Positions 6,601 to 12,884 of a DNA stretch of 13,274 nt are shown here, one piece after another. A program made the position numbers and the translations under genes. The notes under the pieces were generated by a model. The model had not been told where the DNA came from and ran no database searches. It was given only the letters and a program-made list of their open reading frames with translations. Positions within the stretch are counted from its first letter, which is position 1, and each line of letters opens with the position of its first letter. This DNA is from Gemmatimonadota bacterium (lineage in GTDB: Bacteria; Gemmatimonadota; Gemmatimonadetes; JACCXV01; JAHWKZ01): contig JAHWKZ010000028.1 in NCBI GenBank assembly GCA_019347645.1, positions 1 to 13,274 of the forward strand, written 5' to 3'.

Positions 6601-8345
6601 GCGAGCGCTCCCCGGTAGCGGACCAGCGTCCGCTCGGCGATCGCCCGGATCCGCTCGTCGTCGTTCTCCTCGAGCAATGCCCGGTTGACCTCGAGCCGGC
6701 GTCGGGCCGCGAAGCAGAAACGCCGGACGATGTCGACGTCGGCGGCGGCGGCCGCCTCGCCCTCGGCCTCGATCTCCGCCTGCGCGCGAGCGATCGCCGC
6801 CGCTACGCCGTAGAGATCGATCGCCATGTCGGCGAGCCGGGCCAGGTGGAGCTGCCGCTCCACGACCTCGTCCCGATACGTCCGGATGAGCCGCTCGGCC
6901 CCGCCGTGGAGGATCCGGGTGAAGCGCTCGAGCTCCTCGAGACAGCCGTGCAGCGGCTCGGCGACCTCGACGCCGGCCTCCGGCGAGCCGATGGTGTCGG
7001 CGATCCGATGGAAGGCGAACTCCGTCACCACCCCCAGCTCCCTCAGCGGGTCGCGCAACGCGCGGCCGACCCCCTCCAGGTATTCCGCCAGCTTCTCCAT
7101 TCCTCCGAGGGCGATGAACACGCGCAGGATCTCGTTCGTGCCTTCGAAGATCGGCAGCACTCGAGTGTCGCGGAGGAACCGCTCGAACGGCCGATCGTTC
7201 ATGTAGCCGCGGCCGCCCGCGATCTGCACCGCGTCGTCGGCCGCCCGCCAGGCCGCCTCGGAGACGAACACCTTGCAGATCGCACTCTCCAGACTGTAGT
7301 CGACATCGCCGCGATCGACGAGCCGCGCGGTGAGGCGCACCATGGCCTCGGCCACGTAGGTGTCGACTTCGATCCGGGCGAGCTTCTCGCGAATCAGGTC
7401 GAACTCCGCGATCGGCCGACCGAACTGGCGCCGCCCCGACGCGAAGGCCACCGCCTCGACGCGCATCCGCCGCAATCCACCGACGGCGAAGGCCGCCGCC
7501 CCCAAGCGCCCGCCGTTGAGCACGTTCATCGCCACCGCGAACCCCTCGCCCGGCCGATCGAGAACCTGGTCGTCGGGGACCACCACGTCGCGAAAGAACA
7601 GTTCCGCCTGCGTCGAGGAGCGCACCCCGAGCTTCTCCACGCTCCACGTCCGGCCGATCTCGATACCGTCCTGGTGGCCCTCGAGGACGAACGCCGTCAC
7701 CCGATCGACGGTGCCGCCGTCGTGTTGGACGGGGGTCTGGGCGAACACGGTGATCACCCCCGCCCGATCGGCGTTGCCGATCCAGATCTTGTGCCCGTCG
7801 AGACGCCAGGCTCCGCCGTCGTGCTCTGCCCGGGACTCGATGTGGGCCGCGTCCGAGCCGTGACCGGGCTCGGTCAGGGCGAAGGCGGCCAGCGTGTCGC
7901 CGCGCGCGCATTGCGGCAGCCAGCGCCGCTTCTGCGCCTCGGTACCGTAGAGGAGGATCCCCCGGATCCCGATCGAGAGGTGCGACCCGACGACCACCGC
8001 GAGGCCGCCGTCGCGGCCGGCGATCTCGGCCAGCACCTCAGCGGCATCCACCTGGGAGAAGCCGAGCCCGTCGTAGGCGCGCGGCACGTACAGCCCGAAC
8101 ACCCCCCGTTCGGAGAGACCTTCGAGCACGCCCTCGGGGATCGCCCCCTCGCGGTCGAAGGCGTCGCCGTCCACCTTGGCGTCGAGGAAGCGGCGGAGGT
8201 CCTCGAGGTAGGCCTCCAGGGCCTCGGCGTCGGCGGGGCTCGGGCGGGGAAAGGGGAAGATCGTCTCGACGTCGAGAACGCCGCCGAACAGCGACTTGCA
8301 GAACGAGGGAAGCTCGGGGGACGTGCGGTCGGCCGATTCGCTCAC
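6597..8345 (-). CDS. Acyl-CoA dehydrogenase, VLCAD/ACAD9-like
   Basis: FAD enzyme that oxidises acyl-CoA to trans-2-enoyl-CoA, the first step of fatty-acid beta-oxidation. At 582 residues it is longer than the ~380-residue short/medium-chain enzymes. The C-terminal extension (about 425-582) matches the architecture of very-long-chain dehydrogenases. The sequence shows the active-site entry ALTEPGHGSDAAHIES, HKIWIGNAD, EKLGVRSSTQAELFF, the CoA-region GRRQFGRPIAEFDLI, and IFEGTNEILRVFIAL, whose Glu401 is the expected catalytic base at the VLCAD position. The GTG start lies 13 nt after the stop of the rhodanese gene, and its own TGA overlaps the GNAT start. It is therefore the middle gene of a three-gene operon. 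Chain-length preference is inferred from architecture only. Confidence 0.94.
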   Translation of the reverse strand: MSESADRTSPELPSFCKSLFGGVLDVETIFPFPRPSPADAEALEAYLEDLRRFLDAKVDGDAFDREGAIPEGVLEGLSERGVFGLYVPRAYDGLGFSQVDAAEVLAEIAGRDGGLAVVVGSHLSIGIRGILLYGTEAQKRRWLPQCARGDTLAAFALTEPGHGSDAAHIESRAEHDGGAWRLDGHKIWIGNADRAGVITVFAQTPVQHDGGTVDRVTAFVLEGHQDGIEIGRTWSVEKLGVRSSTQAELFFRDVVVPDDQVLDRPGEGFAVAMNVLNGGRLGAAAFAVGGLRRMRVEAVAFASGRRQFGRPIAEFDLIREKLARIEVDTYVAEAMVRLTARLVDRGDVDYSLESAICKVFVSEAAWRAADDAVQIAGGRGYMNDRPFERFLRDTRVLPIFEGTNEILRVFIALGGMEKLAEYLEGVGRALRDPLRELGVVTEFAFHRIADTIGSPEAGVEVAEPLHGCLEELERFTRILHGGAERLIRTYRDEVVERQLHLARLADMAIDLYGVAAAIARAQAEIEAEGEAAAAADVDIVRRFCFAARRRLEVNRALLEENDDERIRAIAERTLVRYRGALA

Positions 8346-8358
8346 GCGGCCCCCCGCG

Positions 8359-8802
8359 TCAGGAGCCGGACGCTACCGGATACCCCGCGTCCCTCCACGC
8401 GTAGAGGCCACCCTTCAGCACCGCCACCCGGTCGTATCCGTTCTCCTGTGAGATTCGCGCCGCCCGGACGCTCAGCCCGTCGTCGGGTCAGGTGCAGTAG
8501 TGGACCGCCCACTTGTTGACCGGCAACTTGCCGAGTGAATTCTGGACGTCGGAGGTGGGGATCAGCCGCGCGCCGCGGATCCGCTGCTGCTCGAACGAGT
8601 AGGCGTTGCGGTTGTCGATGAAGACGACGTCGTCCGCGTGGCCGGCCTCCATCCAGGCGTGGAGGCGGTCGGCATCGATGAACGGGACCCCCTGCTCCTG
8701 ATAGGTGAGCTCGGAGAAGGGGGTCTCCGGATCGACCTCGGGACCGCCGCAGGCGAGCGCGAAGACCGCCGCGAGGGACAGAAGGGCCACCATCCGGCGC
8801 AT
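8359..8802 (-). CDS. Rhodanese-domain lipoprotein, probable selenoprotein with in-frame TGA (Sec105)
   Basis: A single rhodanese domain behind a lipoprotein-like signal (Cys18 in ALACGG), 147 residues if TGA at 8490-8488 is read through. Before the TGA the domain shows FIDADRLHAWMEAG, VVFIDNRNAYSFEQQRIRGARLIP and HYCT. After it comes PDDGLSVRAARI, then NGYDRVAVLKGGLYAW and DAGYPV, a typical rhodanese C-terminus ending at a second TGA (8361-8359). Relatives of this type carry Tyr-Cys-x-Cys-Pro at the active loop; here the second Cys position is TGA, next to Cys103. A SECIS-like hairpin follows at 8471-8457. The coding pattern after the TGA is as clean as before it, so a decayed gene is less likely. 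The role may be thiol/selenol redox or sulfur transfer in the envelope. It heads the operon with the acyl-CoA dehydrogenase; TATATT precedes the ATG by 8 nt. Alternatives: nonsense mutation or base-call error of a Cys codon. Confidence 0.75.
8457..8471 (-). promoter_or_regulatory. Candidate bacterial SECIS element downstream of the in-frame TGA
   Basis: On the mRNA, GCGUC (8471-8467) pairs with GGCGC (8461-8457), four Watson-Crick pairs and one G-U, closing the 5-nt loop CGGGC. The loop starts 22 nt after the UGA and has G at its second position. From memory, the bacterial SECIS model expects a loop 16-37 nt after UGA with a G in its first two bases, so this fits. UGAG just outside can also pair with CUCA across a bulge. 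A competing fold, CCCGACG with CGUCCGGG (one bulge), starts directly after the UGA. Confidence 0.5.
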
Positions 8803-8810
8803 GAGATCTC

Positions 8811-8816
8811 AATATA
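8811..8816 (-). promoter_or_regulatory. Putative leaderless -10 box (TATATT) of the rhodanese operon
   Basis: TATATT, a near-consensus -10, ends 8 nt before the ATG at 8802, and the gap is the palindrome GAGATCTC. No Shine-Dalgarno fits. It would drive the rhodanese-dehydrogenase-GNAT operon, back to back with the amidohydrolase promoter. Confidence 0.55.
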
Positions 8817-8864
8817 GGAACCGTCCCCCACCCGCGCACCGTCGCGCTCGGCGCACCCCCGGGT

Positions 8865-8870
8865 TAGCGT
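8865..8870 (+). promoter_or_regulatory. Putative leaderless -10 box (TAGCGT) of the amidohydrolase gene
   Basis: TAGCGT ends 7 nt before the ATG at 8878, with no Shine-Dalgarno between. No -35 is clear. The 75-bp divergent gap 8803-8877 thus holds two outward-facing -10-like boxes. Confidence 0.4.
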
Positions 8871-8877
8871 AGCGTCG

Positions 8878-10569
8878 ATGGGACCGTTTCACCGCCGCGA
8901 CTTCCTCCGCGCCGGAGCCTGGCTGATCGCCGGCGCCGCCGTCGGCCGGTGGCCCCGCGTGGGCGTCGCCACGCGAGCGCCGCTCGACCTCCTCCTCCGC
9001 GGCGGCCGGGTCGTCGACGGCACCGGTCGGACCGCCTTCCGGGCCGACGTCGGCGTGCGCGGCGGTCGGATCGTCGCGGTCGGAGTCCTCCCCGACGCCT
9101 CCGCGGCGACTCTCCTCGACGTCTCCGGTCACGTCGTCGCGCCAGGATTCGTGGACGTCCACGGCCACACCGACCTGGGGATCTTCGTCGACCCGGCCGC
9201 CGACTCCAAGGTCCGGCAGGGGGTGACGACCGAGGTCGTCGGCCAGGACGGCTCCAGCGTCCTGCCGGTCAGCGACGGCATGCGCGAGGCCCGCCGGAAG
9301 CGCTACCGCGAGCGGTACGGCGTCGAGATCGACTTCGGCGGCTGGGAGGAGTTTCTCCGGGCGCTGACCGACGCCGGGCTCCTCGCCAACTTCGCGACCA
9401 TGGTCGGGAGCGGGACGGTCCGCGAGGTCGTCCTCGGAGAGGCCGACCGGGCCCCGGACGAGGAGGAGCTCGCTTCGATGATCCGCCTCGTCGAGTCCGC
9501 CCGGGAGGCCGGCGCGGCGGGGGTCTCGAGCGGGCTCGAGTACACCCCGAATGCATACGCGGATCCCGACGAGCTGGTCGCCCTCGCGCGGCCCTTCGCC
9601 GACACCGGACTGGCCTACGCCAGCCACCTCCGGAACGAGGCCGACTCGGTCGAGGAGGCGCTCGCGGAAGCCGTCGCCGTCGCCCGCCGGGCGGGCGTGG
9701 CCTTCCAGGCCAGCCACCTCAAGGCCCAGGGGCGTCGGAACTGGCCGAAGGCGGCGCGTCTGCTGGAGACCCTCGAGCGGACCGCCGAGGTCGGTCCCCC
9801 GGCCCGCTTCGACCGCTATCCCTACACGGCGTACTCGACCGGCCTCGGCTCGCTGTTTCCCGCGTGGGCGAAGGAGGACGGCGACGAAGCCTTCCTCGAC
9901 CGTCTGCAGGATCCCTCCCTGGCGGCCGATCTCCGCGCCGCGGTGGAGGAGAAGATCGAGATGATGGGCGACTGGGACGCGATCCAGATCGCGAGCGTCG
10001 AGGGTGACGCTCCGGAGGACGCGATCGGGGAGCGGCTCGGCACCTGGGCGGTCACCACCGGTCGCGACCCCTACGCGGCGGCGGTCGAGCTCCTCGTCGC
10101 CTCGGGGAACCACGCGTCGATCGTCGGTCACGGGATGAGCGAGGAGAACACCCGGCGGTTCGTCGCCCACCCGCTCGGGGCGATCTGCTCCGACGCCGGC
10201 GCCCGGCGCTCGATCGGGCCGCTCTCGGAGGGGACGCCGCATCCGCGCGCCTACGGATCGTTCCCCCGCGTCCTCGGCCGGTACGTCCGCGAGGAGGAAG
10301 CCCTGTCGCTGGAAGAGGCGGTGCGGAAGATGACCTCGCTGCCGGCCTCTGTGGTCGGTCTCGCCGACCGGGGGACGGTGGCGGAGGGGAAGGCGGCCGA
10401 CATCGTCGTCTTCGACCCGGCCGGGGCCCTAGACACCGCCACGTTCGAGGATCCCCATCGCTACCCGGAGGGGATCCCCCACGTCGTCGTCAACGGCACG
10501 CTGGTCATCCGCGACGGCGAGCCGACCGGCGCGTTCCCCGGCCGGATCGCGACCCCGACCGCCTCTTAG
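8878..10569 (+). CDS. Tat-exported N-acyl-D-amino-acid deacylase (D-aminoacylase) family amidohydrolase
   Basis: A 563-residue metal-dependent amidohydrolase of the D-aminoacylase family, which hydrolyses N-acyl-D-amino acids or related amides. A twin-arginine signal HRRDFLRAG (Arg6, Arg7) followed by a hydrophobic stretch indicates export of the folded, metal-loaded enzyme. GFVDVHGHTD gives the metal pair His95/His97. SHLRNE (His250) and ASHLKAQG (His280) supply further ligands and SDA gives Asp439. The family text HPRAYGSFPRVLGRYVREE follows. Spacing matches the Alcaligenes enzyme (His67, His69, His220, His250, from memory), but the position of its Cys96 is Asp124 in GQDGSS. That change is the main oddity and may alter metal use or substrate. 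It is probably leaderless. The TAG stop coincides with the left tip of a MITE-like repeat separating it from the deoxyhypusine-synthase-like gene. Confidence 0.9.
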   Translation: MGPFHRRDFLRAGAWLIAGAAVGRWPRVGVATRAPLDLLLRGGRVVDGTGRTAFRADVGVRGGRIVAVGVLPDASAATLLDVSGHVVAPGFVDVHGHTDLGIFVDPAADSKVRQGVTTEVVGQDGSSVLPVSDGMREARRKRYRERYGVEIDFGGWEEFLRALTDAGLLANFATMVGSGTVREVVLGEADRAPDEEELASMIRLVESAREAGAAGVSSGLEYTPNAYADPDELVALARPFADTGLAYASHLRNEADSVEEALAEAVAVARRAGVAFQASHLKAQGRRNWPKAARLLETLERTAEVGPPARFDRYPYTAYSTGLGSLFPAWAKEDGDEAFLDRLQDPSLAADLRAAVEEKIEMMGDWDAIQIASVEGDAPEDAIGERLGTWAVTTGRDPYAAAVELLVASGNHASIVGHGMSEENTRRFVAHPLGAICSDAGARRSIGPLSEGTPHPRAYGSFPRVLGRYVREEEALSLEEAVRKMTSLPASVVGLADRGTVAEGKAADIVVFDPAGALDTATFEDPHRYPEGIPHVVVNGTLVIRDGEPTGAFPGRIATPTAS

Positions 10570-10694
10570 CAGGCTGTTCAAAATGGCCCAGGTCAAGGCG
10601 CGCGCCCGAGGTCAGCCGAGGCGTGGGAAAACCCACGCCGCAGGCTGGCCGAGGGAGCGCAACGCAGAGATTGGCCATTTTCAACAGCCTGCTA
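10567..10694. repeat. MITE-like 128-bp inverted repeat between the amidohydrolase and DHS-like genes
   Basis: Arms 10567-10588 and 10673-10694 are 22-bp inverted repeats with a single mismatch (GTTCAAAA against TTTTCAAC), tips TAGCAGGCTGTT and AACAGCCTGCTA. The centre holds a perfect 8-bp stem GGCGTGGG (10620-10627) / CCCACGCC (10632-10639) with an AAAA loop, flanked by CAGCC (10613-10617) and GGCTG (10643-10647). Much of the element can thus fold as one nested hairpin. Both tips carry TA, compatible with a TA target duplication as made by IS630/Tc1-type transposases (inference). It encodes no transposase, and may act as an RNA hairpin or attenuator between the genes. Confidence 0.75.
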
Positions 10695-10708
10695 GGAAGG
10701 GAGCCCCG

Positions 10709-11854
10709 ATGGAGAAGCGCGACTACCTCTCCGGCCCCGCCATCCTGCCGAAGCCGATCGAGGCCGGCGTGGGCGCCGCCGACCTCGTGGACCACGCCTA
10801 CCTGGCGTACAACGGCGGCCGCTTGCGGGAGGCGTGCGAGTTGCTCGTCCGGAAGATGCTCGACGCGAACGCGACGGTGGGGCTCTCGCTCACCGGGGCG
10901 CTGACGCCGGCGGGGCTGGGAATGACGTGCCTGATCCCGCTGGTGGAGGCGGGCTTCGTCGACTGGATCGTGACCACGGGCGCGAACCTCTACCACGACG
11001 CCCACTTCGGGATCGGCCTCGACATGCACCGCGGCCGTCCCCATCTCGACGATACCGAGCTCCGCGAGGCCGGCGTGGTCCGGATCTACGACATCCTGTT
11101 CGACTACGATGTGCTGCTGGAGACCGACGCGTTCTTCCGCCGGATCATGGCCGGGGACGAGTTCCAGAGGACGATGGGGACCGCCGAGTTCCACTGGCTG
11201 GCCGGCAAATACGTCGACGAGCGCGAGAAGGCGCTCGGACGAGAGGGGACGTCGCTGCTGGCGGCCGCCTTCCGCGCGGGCGTGCCGGTGTTCACCTCCT
11301 CGCCGGGAGACTCCTCCATCGGGATGAACGTGGCCGAGATGGAGCTGCGCGGCTACTCGCTGAGGATCAATCCCAATCGCGACGTCAACGAGACGGCGGC
11401 GATCGTGCTCGACGCGAAGCGGAACGGCCGCTCCGGGGAGGGCGACGGCGGCACCAGCGGGATGCTGATCCTGGGCGGCGGCTCGCCCAAGAACTTCCTT
11501 CTCCAGACCGAGCCCCAGATCCAGGAGGTCCTCGGGCTCGAGGAGGAGGGACACGACCATTTCCTCCAGATCACCGACGCCCGACCGGACACCGGTGGGC
11601 TCTCGGGCGCCACGCCCGGAGAGGCAGTCAGCTGGGGGAAGGTCGATCCGGCCAAGCTCCCCGACGCGGTCGTCTGCTACTGCGACACGACGATCGCGCT
11701 ACCGCTGCTGACCGCCTACGCGCTCGACCGCCGGGAGCCGCGCCCGCTGGCGCGCCTCTACGACCGGCTGGAGGAGCTCTACGGTCGGCTGCGCGGGGCG
11801 TTCGAGGAGAAGCTCGGCGGCCGAGGCCCGGAAGACGTGGTCCCGATCGAGTGA
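10709..11854 (+). CDS. Deoxyhypusine synthase-like protein (bacterial)
   Basis: NAD-dependent aminobutyl-transferase family related to eukaryotic/archaeal deoxyhypusine synthase, 381 residues. Bacteria lack eIF5A, so bacterial homologues are thought to serve polyamine synthesis (for example homospermidine-type reactions); the substrate here is not determined. Visible family text includes LSLTGALTPAGLGMTCLIPLVEAG, DWIVTTGANLYHDAHF, FTSSPGDSSIG, MLILGGGSPKNFLLQTEPQ, GHDHFLQIT and SGATPGEAVSWGKV. Lys311 in AVSWGK matches the lysine that carries the aminobutyl intermediate (human Lys329). The ATG is chosen because GGAAGGGAG lies just upstream and the SGPAILPKPIEAG region begins there; longer frames run into the repeat element. 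Its TGA overlaps the GTG of the HIRAN gene. It probably formed an operon with the amidohydrolase before the repeat inserted. Confidence 0.92.
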   Translation: MEKRDYLSGPAILPKPIEAGVGAADLVDHAYLAYNGGRLREACELLVRKMLDANATVGLSLTGALTPAGLGMTCLIPLVEAGFVDWIVTTGANLYHDAHFGIGLDMHRGRPHLDDTELREAGVVRIYDILFDYDVLLETDAFFRRIMAGDEFQRTMGTAEFHWLAGKYVDEREKALGREGTSLLAAAFRAGVPVFTSSPGDSSIGMNVAEMELRGYSLRINPNRDVNETAAIVLDAKRNGRSGEGDGGTSGMLILGGGSPKNFLLQTEPQIQEVLGLEEEGHDHFLQITDARPDTGGLSGATPGEAVSWGKVDPAKLPDAVVCYCDTTIALPLLTAYALDRREPRPLARLYDRLEELYGRLRGAFEEKLGGRGPEDVVPIE

Positions 11855-12189
11855 TCCGCCTCGTCGATCCCCTGGACCGTCCCGGCCGCGCCCGCGAGTT
11901 CCGCTGCACCGTCCACGGCCTGTGCTTCGAAAACCGCTACCGGCTGCTCGGGGCGCTGCACGCGGGCGATCCGCTGATCCTGGAGCGCGAGCCGGAGAAC
12001 GCGATCGGGGCCGACGCGATCCGGGTCCGAACCGAGGCCACCGAGATCCTGGGCTACCTCCCGCGCGAGATCTCCCGATGGCTCGCGCCGCAGATGGACG
12101 CCGGACGCGAGGCGCGGGCGTGGGTGCTCAAGATCCGCTCGGGGTGCCCGTATTACGAACGGTTGGTCATCGAGGTGAGTATCGCGTAA
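11851..12189 (+). CDS. Small HIRAN-domain protein
   Basis: A stand-alone HIRAN domain of 112 residues. The domain starts at about residue 17 (FRCTVHGLCFENRYRLLGALHAGDPL) and shows the signature LILEREPENAIGADAIRV (43-60), then GYLPREISRWLAPQMDAG (68-85). In eukaryotic HLTF/Rad5 the HIRAN domain binds 3' DNA ends. In bacteria it also occurs alone, with no established role. The GTG start overlaps the TGA of the DHS-like gene (GTGA, 11851-11854), so translation is probably coupled. No helicase or nuclease is adjacent, so a DNA-related role is only a family-level guess. A strong hairpin lies 25 nt after its TAA. Confidence 0.85.
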   Translation: MIRLVDPLDRPGRAREFRCTVHGLCFENRYRLLGALHAGDPLILEREPENAIGADAIRVRTEATEILGYLPREISRWLAPQMDAGREARAWVLKIRSGCPYYERLVIEVSIA

Positions 12190-12213
12190 GGGTCGCTCGA
12201 CCATGAGTAACAA

Positions 12214-12246
12214 AAGAGCCCCCGGACGGTGAATCCGGGGGCTCTT
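12214..12246. terminator. Bidirectional intrinsic terminator between HIRAN and hsp20
   Basis: AAGAGCCCCCGGA (12214-12226) and TCCGGGGGCTCTT (12234-12246) form a perfect 13-bp stem with a 7-nt loop. On the minus strand the hairpin is followed by TTTTGTTA-like sequence (the stem end plus two Ts, then GTTA), so it is strongest for hsp20. On the plus strand CTCTTGTTC follows. It sits between the convergent stops at 12189 and 12269. Confidence 0.88.
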
Positions 12247-12268
12247 GTTCATCGAGCGGGTGAGGCGG

Positions 12269-12745
12269 CTAGGCCTCGATCTCCTTCCGCTCGCCGCTGC
12301 CCTCGATCGAGATCTCGCGGGCCTTCGCCTCCTCGCGCCGCGGCACTCGGATCGTCAGGACCCCGTCCTCCAGGGACGCGTGGATCGCGTCCTTGTCGAA
12401 GTGGGTCGGCAGCGAGAACGACCGCTCGAAGCTGCCGTAGGACCGCTCGGTCCGGTAGAACGTCTCGTCCTCGCGGGTGGTCTCCTGCTTCTTCTCGCCC
12501 CGGACCGTCAGCATGTTGTCCTCGACCGAGATCTTGATCTGGTCACGGGAGAGACCCGGGACCTCCAGGCGCAGGGACAGGTGCTCGGGCGTCTCGGAGA
12601 CGTCGGTCACGGGGAACCAGTTCCGCAGGTTCTCGCCGCGACCCCACTCCATGGTGCCCAGTGCCTCGTCCATCAGCCGGTCGAGCTCGCGCGGCAGCGC
12701 GCTGAGCGGGCTCCGATAGGGGCGATAGCGCGTCAGGAACGTCAT
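12269..12745 (-). CDS. Hsp20/alpha-crystallin family small heat shock protein
   Basis: ATP-independent holdase chaperone that binds unfolding proteins and forms cytosolic oligomers; 158 residues, normal for the family. A short N-terminal arm (1-40, YRPYRSPLSALPRELDRLMDE) is followed by the alpha-crystallin domain, about 42-138, starting at NWFPVTDVSETPEHLSLRLEVP and ending with the hallmark LEDGVLTIRVP (125-135). The C-terminal tail contains ISI (145-147), the I-x-I anchor that packs against neighbouring subunits. The ATG at 12745 is preceded by a strong AGGAGGAG Shine-Dalgarno; the in-frame upstream ATG at 12796 lacks one and would add 17 non-family residues. A long leader upstream (12746 to about 12840) suggests regulated transcription. 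It ends at the bidirectional terminator. Confidence 0.96.
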   Translation of the reverse strand: MTFLTRYRPYRSPLSALPRELDRLMDEALGTMEWGRGENLRNWFPVTDVSETPEHLSLRLEVPGLSRDQIKISVEDNMLTVRGEKKQETTREDETFYRTERSYGSFERSFSLPTHFDKDAIHASLEDGVLTIRVPRREEAKAREISIEGSGERKEIEA

Positions 12746-12884
12746 CGCTGCTCCTCCTTGTTCGAGATTGAATCCGCATTCATGTCGGCTTGACATCGGG
12801 CCGACTCGAACCGTTTGTTGCCACCCCTATAAGGTGCAAACCGCATACCATTCGAAACCCTGTCACGGTGACGCCGAAACCTCG
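12746..12884 (-). promoter_or_regulatory. hsp20 upstream region with candidate promoter and inverted repeat
   Basis: This stretch is more AT-rich than its surroundings. On the minus strand TCGAAT and TTATAG (12834-12829) are 17 nt apart, a possible promoter. A perfect GTCAC-G-GTGAC inverted repeat lies at 12862-12872 just upstream, possibly an operator. I see no CIRCE or HAIR element. No gene is supported here. Confidence 0.3.

Noticed and set aside
4153..6618. Very long plus-strand open frame antisense to the M49-like gene
   Set aside because: An artefact of high GC; composition is Arg/Gly/Leu-rich with no domains, while the minus strand has motifs and a Shine-Dalgarno.
6846..8519. Long plus-strand open frame antisense to the acyl-CoA dehydrogenase
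   Set aside because: Pure antisense shadow of a highly conserved enzyme.
8488..8802. A 104-residue rhodanese ending at the first TGA
   Set aside because: It would lack half of the active loop and the last helix/strand, although those are encoded in frame directly after the TGA.
8342..8839. Overlapping minus-strand frame spanning the rhodanese gene without a stop
   Set aside because: Arg/Gly-rich shadow in another frame. The rhodanese domain is continuous only in the frame containing the TGA, with no need for a frameshift.
12790..12795. Perfect TTGACA on the plus strand upstream of the ArgE-like frame
   Set aside because: No -10 at 16-18 nt; TATAAG lies 32 nt away. It is more likely chance or part of the hsp20 region.
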